Shown: positions 33,861 to 41,894 of the stretch, one piece after another
Numbering within the stretch: the first letter of the stretch is position 1
Layout of the letters: the number at the start of each line of letters is the position of its first letter
Assembly (NCBI GenBank): GCA_045806965.1
Contig: JBJMIG010000093.1
Span: forward strand, 186,001-250,000
DNA length: 64,000 bases
Source of the DNA: DASYTH01 sp045806965
Lineage (GTDB): Bacteria; Actinomycetota; Actinomycetes; Mycobacteriales; Pseudonocardiaceae
Reading direction: 5' to 3'
Position numbers and translations under genes: made by a program
The notes under the pieces: model-generated
The model's input: the letters and a program-made list of their open reading frames with translations, nothing else
Database searches by the model: none
Told to the model about the DNA's origin: nothing

Positions 33861-34487
33861 ATGCGGGCAGAGCCCTGGGATGCCGCTGGTGTGGACGCCA
33901 AGACGCCGCCTGCGAGTGCTGACCAGGCGCTGTGGGAGCAGGCCGCGGGTGGCGATCTCGCTGCGTTCGAGGAGTTGTTCCGCCGGCACGTCGGCGCGGT
34001 GTGGAACTACGCCTACCGGTTGACCGGTTCGTGGTCGGTGGCCGAGGACCTCACTTCGGCGACCTTCCTCACCGCATGGCGGCGGCTCCGCGAACTGACG
34101 TTGGTCAATCACAGTGCACGGCCGTGGCTGTACACCGTGACCAGCAATCTGGCCCGTCGGGAGCACCGCAGGTTGGGTCGGTTCGCGGCGGCGCTGTCCC
34201 GCGTCCCACTGGGCGGCGCCCTGGACGACCATGCCGATGACGTGGCCAGCAAGGTCGACGCGGACCACCGGCTGCGCGTGGTGCTCGACGCCGTCGCAAG
34301 GCTGCCAAGGGCCGAACGGCGGGCCGTCGAGTTGTGCCTCGTGGGCGATCTGTCCACGGCCGCTGCCGCAGCGGTGCTCGGGGTGGCCGAAGCCAGTGTC
34401 CGCTCCCGAATATCTCGCGCTCGCAGCCGGCTGCGGAGCCTGCTGCGCGACACCACCCTTGACGCGGCGACCACCGAGGAACGGTGA
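33861..34487 (+). CDS. ECF-type RNA polymerase sigma factor
   Basis: 208 aa. Region 2: GDLAAFEELFRRHVGAVWNY, AYRLTGSWSVAEDLTSATFL, AWRRLREL. Region 4: LPRAERRAVELCLVGDLSTA and VLGVAEASVRSRISRARSRL. It belongs to the general SigE-like actinobacterial ECF type. The ATG at 33861 follows a GGGGGCGGGG stretch. Its stop overlaps the next gene's start (TGATG), whose product has one membrane segment and an extracellular domain; that protein may act as an atypical anti-sigma factor. Confidence 0.88.
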   Translation: MRAEPWDAAGVDAKTPPASADQALWEQAAGGDLAAFEELFRRHVGAVWNYAYRLTGSWSVAEDLTSATFLTAWRRLRELTLVNHSARPWLYTVTSNLARREHRRLGRFAAALSRVPLGGALDDHADDVASKVDADHRLRVVLDAVARLPRAERRAVELCLVGDLSTAAAAAVLGVAEASVRSRISRARSRLRSLLRDTTLDAATTEER

Positions 34488-35266
34488 TGAACAACAACCT
34501 GAATCTGCCTTCGGACCGTCCGATGCCCGAACACCTGCGGGAGGACATCTGGAACCGGCTCGCGCCGGAGCTTGCGGCCGCACCGGCGGGCAGGCCTCGG
34601 CGATCGGCGGGCCTGCCGTTGTCCGTCGCGGCCGTGGTCGGTGTGCTCGTCGTCGGTGGCGTGGTGGCGTTCGGCCCGGTGCGTGACTCGGGTCCGGTGC
34701 GTGACCCGGGTCCGGCCGGCAGCGGATCTCCGCACGTGATCCCGCCCGCCGATCCGGCCGATGTGAAGCTGGCCAAGGACTGTGTGCACGCCACCATCGC
34801 GTCCGGGGTAGTGGTGCCCTACCCGGACAGCTGGCGACCGGCCGCCAAGATCGATGCCGACACGCCGAACGGGTTCCTGGTCATCCGCAACGACAATGCC
34901 GCAGCGGTCTGCACTGTCTCCGACGGTACGACCCGGGGGATCATGGGTCCTGATTTCGCCATGCTGGCCGGCCGTGGACGGCACCGGTACGCCAATCTCA
35001 CCAACACGCGCCCCTTCGATTATTTCACCGCCTGGAACACGGGTGACAACTCCAGCATCCAGTTCGGGATCGCGACCGACGAGGTGATCGCGGTGTCACT
35101 GGTGGGGCAGGACAACTCGGCGACGCCTGCGGTCGTGCGGGACGGCACGTTCGCCGCGAAGATCGGCAACGGTGAGACGTGCGGTTCGCCGACGAGCAAC
35201 CTGGTGCGAGCGACCTTGAAGAACGGTCACGTCATCGAAGGGCCGCTGTGCAAGCCCCCTACGTAG
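34487..35266 (+). CDS. Single-pass membrane protein, putative anti-sigma partner
   Basis: 259 aa. The N-terminal about 40 residues are cytoplasmic (MPEHLREDIWNRLAPEL), then one membrane helix (LSVAAVVGVLVVGGVVAF, about 44-62), a Pro/Gly linker and an extracellular domain with cysteines (AKDCVHATI, AAVCTVSD, GETCGSPT, PLCKPP). The orientation and overlap with an ECF gene resemble sigma/anti-sigma pairs, but no zinc HxxxCxxC anti-sigma motif is present in the cytoplasmic part. It may transduce an envelope signal. It overlaps a converging phosphoesterase remnant by 8 bases. Confidence 0.7.
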   Translation: MNNNLNLPSDRPMPEHLREDIWNRLAPELAAAPAGRPRRSAGLPLSVAAVVGVLVVGGVVAFGPVRDSGPVRDPGPAGSGSPHVIPPADPADVKLAKDCVHATIASGVVVPYPDSWRPAAKIDADTPNGFLVIRNDNAAAVCTVSDGTTRGIMGPDFAMLAGRGRHRYANLTNTRPFDYFTAWNTGDNSSIQFGIATDEVIAVSLVGQDNSATPAVVRDGTFAAKIGNGETCGSPTSNLVRATLKNGHVIEGPLCKPPT

Positions 35267-35510
35267 CCGACTGCAGGTTGGTGATCGGTTGGGTGCTGGC
35301 CGCGGCGCCCAGCGCGGGCAGCCCGAACGCCTCCTCGAGGGTGCGCAACACGGTGTAATGCGTGATCCGCTCAGAGCGGACTCCCGACCGGATCCGCGCG
35401 CCGACCACGATCGTGGCGATGTGGTTGTTCGCTCCGCCGTCGTCCTCGTCCCAGGTGACCACAAGCAGACTGGCTGGGGTGAGGCGTCCCGGCGGCGATT
35501 GTTTTCGGGA
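35259..35510 (-). pseudogene. Phosphoesterase (acid phosphatase/phospholipase C-like) C-terminal remnant
   Basis: Reading from about 35510 to TAG 35259-35261: LLVVTWDEDDGGANNHIATI, then RSERITHYTVLRTLEEAFGL, and ITNLQSAT. This is the catalytic C-terminal end (WDEDDG metal site, HYTVLRTLED) of the PF04185 phosphoesterase family. The upstream 200 or more residues and signal peptide are missing; similarity ends near SRKQSPP. It is a scar left by an insertion or deletion at about 35.5 kb. Confidence 0.7.
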
Positions 35511-35594
35511 CAGCACTGGGGTCCAACAGGTTTCGGAACGCTGTGGCTTGTGGCTCGTGGCCGATGCACACTGAGCAGGGCCTTTACACGCAGC

Positions 35595-35629
35595 AAAAAG
35601 CGGTCCCCTGCGCCCACAGGAGACCGCTT
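35595..35629 (-). terminator. Hairpin terminator for leftward transcription
   Basis: AAGCGGTCcCCTG (35598-35610) pairs with CAGGaGACCGCTT (35617-35629) across a CGCCCA loop. On the minus strand the stem is followed by TTTTT. It would end leftward transcripts entering from about 35.7 kb; no gene producing them is now visible. Confidence 0.7.
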
Positions 35630-35889
35630 GAGTCGATGCCCCATCCCGATAGACGTGCCCGGCTCGCTCCACATAATCGCTGGTTCAGCGCAGTAGTGGG
35701 ACGGGTGGGGAGGGTTTCAACAGGTGTAACCGCAGCCCCGCCCGGGTTGATGGCGCGGCGGCGGTTCCGGCTACGGAGCGTGGTCGGGAGTGATCTGGTG
35801 GCCCGACCTCCAGTACATGGGGTGTGCGGGGCGGATCGCCAACGGCGTGAACACTGTGCACTGCTCGTATGCCACCACCAGTGGACACG

Positions 35890-36307
35890 CCCTGCCCGCG
35901 CCGCTGGTGTCGATCGCAGCTTCCTCTACCGGCATCGTGACCCGCTCGAGAACATCCATGCCCTCGCCGCCGAGCCGCTCGCCACTGCAGACACTGGCCC
36001 GGCCGTCACCCGAGCGTCCCTGCAGGCCGACCTGCTCGCCGCACATGAACGGGCCGCACGGCTTAAGACCCGAGTCCAACACCTTGAGAAGGGACTGTCC
36101 GATGCCTTCGGCGAACAGGCCTGGCGTGAGTCCGGGCTCGGCACCGCAACCGACATCGATGCCCTCCACCAGCAGATCACCCGCCTTGAACAGCAGGCCA
36201 TCGACCTACACCTGCAGCTGGAGGAACGCGACGAGGACCTCGCCGCCGCCCGCGCCACCAACCGCGAGCTGATGGCCCGCATCAACGCCCCCACCCACCA
36301 CAGGTGA
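35890..36307 (+). pseudogene. DUF6262 (TnpC-like) transposition accessory protein remnant
   Basis: From about 35890 the frame reads RAAGVDRSFLYRHRDPLENI (an HTH-like start), then ADLLAAHERAARLKTRVQHL and ITRLEQQAIDLHLQLEERDE, a long coiled coil. This matches DUF6262 proteins encoded downstream of paired tyrosine recombinases in Tn554-like elements. The recombinases and the true N-terminus are absent; the open frame upstream to 35543 has no resemblance. A second, shorter copy of its 3' end lies at 39218-39307. Confidence 0.6.
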
Positions 36308-36474
36308 ACCGCCGCGAGCCATTGTCGCCACTGACTGTTCGCGACCGAAGCCGAGTCCCGCCGGTCCCACCGCCGGCAACTAACCCCAACCGGTTAAGCC
36401 TTTCGATGGACTTGACGCCTGTTCCATGGTGAGAAGACATCCGCGCGGTGTCGTGGGCCGATGGAGGACAGGCT

Positions 36475-36771
36475 GTGTTCGCTGAAGCGATCGTTGCGAT
36501 GGGCCTCTTGACCGGGGCGCTGGGCGGAGGTTGGTGGACCGTGAGTTCAGCGCGAAGCTCGCAGCATGAGGCTCCCTCGAGCAGGACCCGTCTGTGGGAT
36601 GTGGTCAAGGTTTGGGTAGAGGGACGAACTCAAATCACGCTGGAGCGTGAAAGGCGCGTGACGCGGGTCAAAACCCTCAAACACATGGGACGGCTCCCTG
36701 CCGGGTCGTGGTTCGAGGAAGCGGCGCTTCGCGGTGACCGCGTCACGATTCGGGCTCCGGGGGCGCGATGA
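36475..36771 (+). CDS. Small membrane protein upstream of sigma factor
   Basis: 98 aa from GTG 36475, which has GGAGG 7 bases upstream. The N-terminal half is one membrane helix (AEAIVAMGLLTGALGGGWW). The C-terminal half is a basic cytoplasmic tail (TQITLERERRVTRVKTLKHM) ending in RGDRVTIRAPG. Its stop overlaps the sigma-factor start as ATGA, so the two are co-translated. It could tether or sense for the sigma factor. No family is recognised. Confidence 0.6.
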   Translation: MFAEAIVAMGLLTGALGGGWWTVSSARSSQHEAPSSRTRLWDVVKVWVEGRTQITLERERRVTRVKTLKHMGRLPAGSWFEEAALRGDRVTIRAPGAR

Positions 36772-37364
36772 GCGCTCTCCACGAGGAGCCAGAGCCGCTT
36801 GGCGGATCAGGCAACACCGCCGCCCAATGGGACACCGAATGGCTGAAGTTCTATCGGAATTGGCGGCCGAAGTTGATCGCCTACCTGGCATCGATCACCC
36901 ACCATGATACGCGCTTTATCGAGGAAGTTGCCCAGGAAAGTTTTCTAAAGCACCGCATGTACTGGGCAGGCCTAGAGGACATCGACCGAGCCCATGCATA
37001 TCTTTTCAAGATCGCCCGGCGAAAGATGATGCGGTGTCAAGAGAGAGAATCACGGTGTCAACCATTCCCAGAGACTGCACCCTACTCGAATGATCTTCAG
37101 ACCTACCGTGTCGCTCCTGACGATGCGTTTGACCTCGGAGACACGCGGCGTGAGGTCCTTGCGGCTATCCGGCGACTCTCACCTCGACGGGCCGAGGCCG
37201 TGACCTTGTTCTACCTGCTGGACTTCCCGGTCAGAGACATCGCGGACATTCAGCAGATCACCAGAAGCACGGTCCGAGCGCATTTGACTCTGGGACGCCA
37301 AGAGCTCGCGAAGTTGCTGCATGAGAACGACGAAAACGAAGGAATTGATGGAGGTGTCTCATGA
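36768..37364 (+). CDS. Sigma-70 family (ECF-like) RNA polymerase sigma factor
   Basis: 198 aa. Region 2 reads TRFIEEVAQESFLKHRMYWA and DRAHAYLFKIARRKMMR. Region 4 reads LSPRRAEAVTLFYLLDFPVR and ADIQQITRSTVRAHLTLGRQ. Codon use is visibly less GC-biased than neighbours, which suggests acquisition. It overlaps the small membrane gene before it and the TPR/kinase gene after it by four bases each, forming a three-gene operon. The partner after it is expected to regulate it. Confidence 0.85.
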   Translation: MSALHEEPEPLGGSGNTAAQWDTEWLKFYRNWRPKLIAYLASITHHDTRFIEEVAQESFLKHRMYWAGLEDIDRAHAYLFKIARRKMMRCQERESRCQPFPETAPYSNDLQTYRVAPDDAFDLGDTRREVLAAIRRLSPRRAEAVTLFYLLDFPVRDIADIQQITRSTVRAHLTLGRQELAKLLHENDENEGIDGGVS

Positions 37365-39022
37365 ACCTTGACGATCGCCTCCGCGACACCGGACAAGCGC
37401 TGGTAATAGCATGCACCAACGGCGATGATGCAGACCGTGGCGCTCAGCTGCTACGGGTGGCATACGAACGCTTGCAGTCCGGCCTTACGATGCCGGCTGA
37501 TGCTCCGAGTGATGACCACGAGACCACGTATAGCATGGGTATGGTCTGCGAAACTCAAGGCGATTTGCACGGCGCCGCACTATGCTTTCAGCAGGCGGCA
37601 GCAAACGACTTCGAAGACGCCGCAGACAGGCTCACCGCAGTGCTGGCGCGTCTCGACCTCCGTTCCACAAGCCCAGCGCGCGAGCAAGCTTCTATCGATA
37701 ATTTCGAAGCGATGACAGATAGTAGGTCGGGTGACTACCAGCGCCTTTCCGACGACGCTGATGACTCCACGATCAGTGAGAACGGCCCTGACCAGCATTT
37801 GACCGAGCCTGCGGTCGGCCAAGCGATCCACCATGCGGTGCAGCGACTGTCAGCGACGGCCTCCGAACTGCACAACGGGCTCACCGAGAGCGCCGCAGCC
37901 AAGGCCACAAGAAACCTGGTGAAGGCGCTCAACTGCGTAGCGATCGGGATCACCGACTCCTCCGGCCGGCTGCTGTTCTGGGACGGCGGGGCCAACGAGC
38001 ACCATAAGGACCTCACCGAGGCGATCGACGTCGCGGTGCGCAGCGGGCGACGAGCACACGTCGACCACACCAATCTGACCTGCAGCCGCCGCAGGCGCTG
38101 TCCGATGCGCACCGCAGTCATCGTGCCGCTGATCATCGACGGCGACGTCGAGGGCACACTGATCGTGGTCGGCAAGGTCAACAAGAAGCGGCTCTTCCGG
38201 GCGACCGACGAAGTCGCCCAGTTCGTGCGCATCCAGCTGAAGCTGACCAAGCTGGAGGAGTCCAAGCAGCGGCAGGCCCGCGCGGAGCGGCGGATGCTGC
38301 GCGCGCAGATCTCCCCGCATTTCCCCTACAACGCGCTGAACACGATCTCCTCACTCATCCGCACCGACCCCGAGCAGGCTCGCGACCTGTTGCAGGAGTT
38401 CGCCGACTTCACCCGCTACTCGTTCCGCAGCTCCGGGCTGTTCACCACGCTGGCCGACGAGCTGCGCAACGTCGACCGGTACCTGACCATCCAGAGCGTC
38501 CGCTATCAGGAGCGGCTCAATGTCCGGATCAAGATCGCGCCGGAGGTGCTCTCCGTGGTGGTGCCGTTCCTGGTGCTGCAACCGTTGGTGGAAAACGCGG
38601 TCCGGCACGGAATCTCGCCCAAGCCCGGTGGCGGCACGGTCACCGTGATCGCGCAGGACGACGGCAACGAGGCCCTGATCAGCGTGGAGGACGACGGGGT
38701 CGGGATGGACCCCGACCGGCTCTTCGCCGATCTTCGCGACGCCCACAAGACCGGCGCGTATGTCGGCCTCGGCAACATCAACCAGCGGATGCGCTCGGTG
38801 TTCGGCGACGAGTACGCGCTGATGGTGGAGACGGCCCCGGGCGCGGGCATGAAGGTGATCCTGCGGGTGCCGAAGTTCTTCCCCGGCATCCGGCCGGATC
38901 TCCCGGTCCTATCCTCGTCCGCCGACGAAGGCGGCGACGAGTCGATCCCCGCGCCAGCCAGGACCGACGAGTTGGTGCCTGGCACGGCCGCGAGTCAGTC
39001 CTGGGGGCTCGGAGATACATGA
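37361..39022 (+). CDS. Chimeric protein: TPR/Sel1-like N-terminus fused to GAF and LytS-type histidine kinase
   Basis: 553 aa. Residues about 1-165 form an acidic helical region with one Sel1/TPR-like repeat (YSMGMVCETQGDLHGAALCF), encoded in AT-richer codons like the upstream sigma gene. Residues about 185-300 are a GAF domain (ALNCVAIGITDSSGRLLFWD). Residues about 310-510 are a LytS/YehU kinase: QISPHFPYNALNTISS with the phosphorylated His, LVENAVRHGISPKPGGG (N box) and DDGVGMDPDRLF, GLGNINQRMRSVFG. The membrane sensor domain usual for LytS kinases is absent, and base composition jumps at about 37.86 kb, so this looks like a recombination fusion. No response regulator follows. Confidence 0.75.
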   Translation: MNLDDRLRDTGQALVIACTNGDDADRGAQLLRVAYERLQSGLTMPADAPSDDHETTYSMGMVCETQGDLHGAALCFQQAAANDFEDAADRLTAVLARLDLRSTSPAREQASIDNFEAMTDSRSGDYQRLSDDADDSTISENGPDQHLTEPAVGQAIHHAVQRLSATASELHNGLTESAAAKATRNLVKALNCVAIGITDSSGRLLFWDGGANEHHKDLTEAIDVAVRSGRRAHVDHTNLTCSRRRRCPMRTAVIVPLIIDGDVEGTLIVVGKVNKKRLFRATDEVAQFVRIQLKLTKLEESKQRQARAERRMLRAQISPHFPYNALNTISSLIRTDPEQARDLLQEFADFTRYSFRSSGLFTTLADELRNVDRYLTIQSVRYQERLNVRIKIAPEVLSVVVPFLVLQPLVENAVRHGISPKPGGGTVTVIAQDDGNEALISVEDDGVGMDPDRLFADLRDAHKTGAYVGLGNINQRMRSVFGDEYALMVETAPGAGMKVILRVPKFFPGIRPDLPVLSSSADEGGDESIPAPARTDELVPGTAASQSWGLGDT

Positions 39023-39217
39023 AGCGTGCCAACCCTGGAAGTATCACAGGCGCGGAAAACGACGAGCGCAACGGTGAGCTTGGCAGCCTTACATCTGCCT
39101 TGTCGATCAGGCCGGGGAACCCGGTCGGAGGGACACGGTAGCCGTTCTACTCAGGCGAGGCTGATCTTCCGCGTGAGTCGCCAACATTGTGTGTTCTCGC
39201 TTGGAGGCACGGACTAA

Positions 39218-39307
39218 CTTGAGGAAGGCGACGAAGATCTTGTCGCCGCTCACACTGCCAACCGCGAATTGATGGCCCACCTCGACGGCCCAACCCTTAA
39301 CAGATGA
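39218..39307 (+). pseudogene. Short DUF6262 3'-end remnant (second copy)
   Basis: Thirty codons read LEEGDEDLVAAHTANRELMA and end in HLDGPTLNR-TGA, closely matching the end of the DUF6262 remnant at 36307 (LEERDEDLAAARATNRELMA). The bases after both stops are also similar (GAACCnCCGCGAG). The two copies flank the sigma/kinase operon in the same orientation. No other gene is seen in 39023-39437. Confidence 0.55.
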
Positions 39308-39437
39308 ACCACCGCGAGTCCGCTTGCGCTACACCTGTCGCGCCAGATAAACGTCACAGCGTCAGCCTCTGAGCTGCACAAACGCAGGGCTGCACGGGTG
39401 GTGGTACGAAATCACCCGACGCGGTGAGCACATCGGA

Positions 39438-40451
39438 GTGCCGTTCGACGAGTTCACCCAACGGCTCCCCAAGCCCATCGCCGATCCCGGCGGCATCGGG
39501 TACGTCGTGCTCACCTACGCGCCGGACGCCGACAAGCCGCCCTACGACGAAACACCCGTCTCCCGACTCGCGGCGTGGTGGGTCACACGCACAGGAGTGT
39601 TCGGAGCCTCGGTGGCCGTCGAGCCAGAGGCCACTGGCATCGCGCAGCTGCACCCTCACTGGCCGGTAGCCGACCTGTCGGTCGTCACAGTCATGGTGGT
39701 CGGCGTCGGCAGCATCGGCGGAGCAGCAGCCGCCGCGCTCGCCGGTTACGGCCTCGGACGGCTCCTGCTCGTCGACCCCGACCGGCTGCTGTGGCACAAC
39801 CTCGTCCGCCACGTACTACCCCGCCGCTACGTCGGGCAGTACAAGGTCGATGCCCTCCGGGAACACCTCACCACCCACCGCGGCGACACCGAGATCACCG
39901 CCTTCCGGTACGACGTCGTGGACGACGCCGACCGCATCCGCGGCCTCCTCGACCAGACCAGCATCATCCTCTGCTGCGCCGACGGCGTGGCACCACGACG
40001 CACCACCAGCCACCTCGCCCGCCGCGCCAACACACCCGCGGTCCTGGCCTGCGTCCTCGCCGACGGAGGAATCGGCGAAGTCATCCGACTACGCTCCTGG
40101 CCCCACCACGGCTGCCTCCTCTGCCGACGCCAGGCACTCGCCGACGGAGGTACCCTCGACCCCGAACCGGCGCTCGAAGCCGGCTACGGCACCGGAACAC
40201 TGCATCGACCCATGACCGCCGTCGGCTCCGACCTCTTCCTGGTCGGCGACCTCGCCGCCAAAGTCACCGTCTCGACCGCCCTGGAAACCGCAGGCAACTT
40301 CGCCCACCGCCTCCCCGGCGAACACCTCACGATCGGCCTGCAAGCCCGCCGAGGCTGGACCGGCCCGTTCGACCTCGGCTACACCGGCAACATGCTGTGG
40401 GCACCGCCAGTCCCACCCCGAGCCGACTGCCCCACCTGTAGCCAGCCGTGA
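39438..40451 (+). CDS. ThiF/E1-family adenylyltransferase
   Basis: About 337 aa from GTG 39438. The E1 fold is complete: VMVVGVGSIGGAAAAALAGYG (ATP loop), LLLVDPDRLLWHNLVRHVL (Asp and Arg finger), QYKVDALREHL (catalytic Lys) and IILCCADGVAPRR (conserved Asp). CLLC in mid-domain and CPTC at the end form a four-cysteine zinc site. An about 85-residue N-terminal extension shows no domain I recognise and may be shortened: the frame is open upstream to 39350 (WWYEITRRGEHIGVP) without a start codon. It overlaps the JAB gene (GTGA). The pair suggests a bacterial ubiquitin-like conjugation/deconjugation or CBASS-like module. Confidence 0.82.
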   Translation: MPFDEFTQRLPKPIADPGGIGYVVLTYAPDADKPPYDETPVSRLAAWWVTRTGVFGASVAVEPEATGIAQLHPHWPVADLSVVTVMVVGVGSIGGAAAAALAGYGLGRLLLVDPDRLLWHNLVRHVLPRRYVGQYKVDALREHLTTHRGDTEITAFRYDVVDDADRIRGLLDQTSIILCCADGVAPRRTTSHLARRANTPAVLACVLADGGIGEVIRLRSWPHHGCLLCRRQALADGGTLDPEPALEAGYGTGTLHRPMTAVGSDLFLVGDLAAKVTVSTALETAGNFAHRLPGEHLTIGLQARRGWTGPFDLGYTGNMLWAPPVPPRADCPTCSQP

Positions 40452-40945
40452 CGACGCCCATCCCCACGAAGATCATTCTCACCGACGCAGCCATGTCCGT
40501 AATCGCGGACGAAGCTCGTGCCTCCACCGACGGCTTGGAGACCGGCGGCATCCTGCTCGGCACGGCGGAGCCCGCCGCGATCGTCGTCCGCCACGCCGGA
40601 CGTCCCGGCCCGAACGCCATCCGACGGATGGACTTCTTCCAACGCGACCTTCAGCACGCACAGTCCTTCGCCGACCGGGCCTTTGCACTCGATCACAGCA
40701 TCTGGATCGGGGAGTGGCACACCCACGTCCACGCATTACCACGACCGAGCAGCAGGGACCTCGCCACCTACCGGACCCTCCTCGGCGACCCGGAACTCGC
40801 ATTCGACTACTTCGTCGCGATCATCTTGGCCGACAACATGAACGACTGGCACACGCCACGGCTCACGGCATGGATCGTCACACCAACCCACGCATGCGCC
40901 GTTCTAGCGCACAGGGCGCCAGGCACCGAGACGAAAGACAGCTGA
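40448..40945 (+). CDS. JAB/Mov34 (MPN+) isopeptidase-like metalloprotease
   Basis: About 165 aa. It contains ETGGILLG, the N-terminal part of the MPN fold with the catalytic Glu, and WIGEWHTHVHALPRPSSRDL, the JAMM zinc motif HxH-x(7)-S-x2-D. These enzymes remove ubiquitin-like modifiers or process their tails. It is coupled to the ThiF gene by a GTGA overlap. No E2 or ubiquitin-like protein gene is recognisable in the flanks, so partners may be lost or encoded elsewhere. An open coding-like fragment after it (ERTQLAADQHDWGLIAHRL, about 41010-41080) may be another scar. Confidence 0.85.
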   Translation: MTTPIPTKIILTDAAMSVIADEARASTDGLETGGILLGTAEPAAIVVRHAGRPGPNAIRRMDFFQRDLQHAQSFADRAFALDHSIWIGEWHTHVHALPRPSSRDLATYRTLLGDPELAFDYFVAIILADNMNDWHTPRLTAWIVTPTHACAVLAHRAPGTETKDS

Positions 40946-41120
40946 CGATCAGCTGTCCGGGCAGCCGTGGCCCACGGCGGAGATCCTCGGCAAGCTCGAC
41001 CAGCGCAATGACGGACTACCCAGGCGCTGGACGAACGGACACAGCTCGCGGCCGACCAGCATGACTGGGGCCTCATCGCTCATCGTCTTAGGGAAATCGC
41101 AGGTACAACCCCTACAACGA

Positions 41121-41185
41121 CAACAACTGGCCGGCTGGTACTCACACCTCGTAGGTGTCTTCGAGCATCAACCGGCCAGTTGTTG
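41121..41185 (-). terminator. Long inverted repeat, probable tRNA terminator copied with the att scar
   Basis: CAACAACTGGCCGG (41121-41134) pairs with CCGGCCAGTTGTTG (41172-41185), and an inner hairpin ACACCT-CGT-AGGTGT lies at 41144-41158. It sits just downstream, on the minus strand, of a tRNA 3' fragment. The branched form is unusual for a simple terminator. Confidence 0.5.
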
Positions 41186-41201
41186 ATGTTGCCCATGTTT
41201 G

Positions 41202-41231
41202 TGTGCCCCCGGCAGGGCTCGAACCTGCACC
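41202..41231 (-). repeat. 3' fragment of a tRNA (T-arm and acceptor): probable attachment-site scar
   Basis: On the minus strand the segment GGTGCAGGTTCGAGCCCTGC and the following GGGGGCACA form a T-arm (GCAGG/CCTGC stem, TTCGAGC loop) and acceptor strand. No matching anticodon or D arm precedes it. It is a second, different tRNA remnant, 9.3 kb from the tRNA-Lys scar. The tRNA species cannot be named from this part. Confidence 0.5.
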
Positions 41232-41569
41232 CCATGCCTGCCGGGTGGGCCCACTGGATCGGCTGGCCTGCAACGACCCCCTGAACGGGCTACGGCGGGT
41301 GCGGCGGGCTTCCAGGTCACACGCGGAACGCATGGCCGCCGATCGACTGCCAGCGGCGGTCGCTGAGATGCCCGGTCAGGCGACCTGGATCGGCACACAA
41401 GCTGGAGCAGATTCGTGACCCCATTTCGCGATGATGATCACCGTGCTCCAGTTTTGCTCCAATTACGCGTCGGTAACTTCGCAACCGTCCACATGAGACA
41501 GTCTGGCAAGATCACAAAACAAGCCCACTGACCTGGGGAAACATCCAGTTCAGCGGGCTTGATCAATTG

Positions 41570-41642
41570 TGGAGCTGAGGGGGCTCGAACCCCTGACCCC
41601 CACACTGCCAGTGTGGTGCGCTACCAGCTGCGCTACAGCCCC
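41570..41642 (-). tRNA. tRNA-Ala (anticodon GGC)
   Basis: A complete 73-base cloverleaf: acceptor GGGGCTG with CAGCTCC, D arm GCGC-AGCTGGTA-GCGC, anticodon stem CACAC/GTGTG around CTGGCAG (anticodon GGC), and T arm CAGGGGTTCGAGCCCCTG. CCA is not encoded. It reads GCC/GCU alanine codons. It marks the return to chromosome-like DNA. Confidence 0.97.
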
Positions 41643-41894
41643 ATGGGCCAGGTGTGCCCGGCCGCAGGTAACGGTACAGGATGGGCTGCGGGCGGGGTTA
41701 CCGGGGGAGTGGACCCGCGAGATCGGTCGCCGAGGGATGAGCGGGCCTGCTCGGGGTCGCCGGTTGGTTGGGGACGACCGGGAGGCCGCTGGCTTGGTTG
41801 CGGTCGGGGAACGGGCCATTGGACAGCTCGGGGCGGCGCGGCTGATGGCCTGGGGCTCATCCCTGACCGGGGCCGGCGTGGAGAGTGCCAGCAC

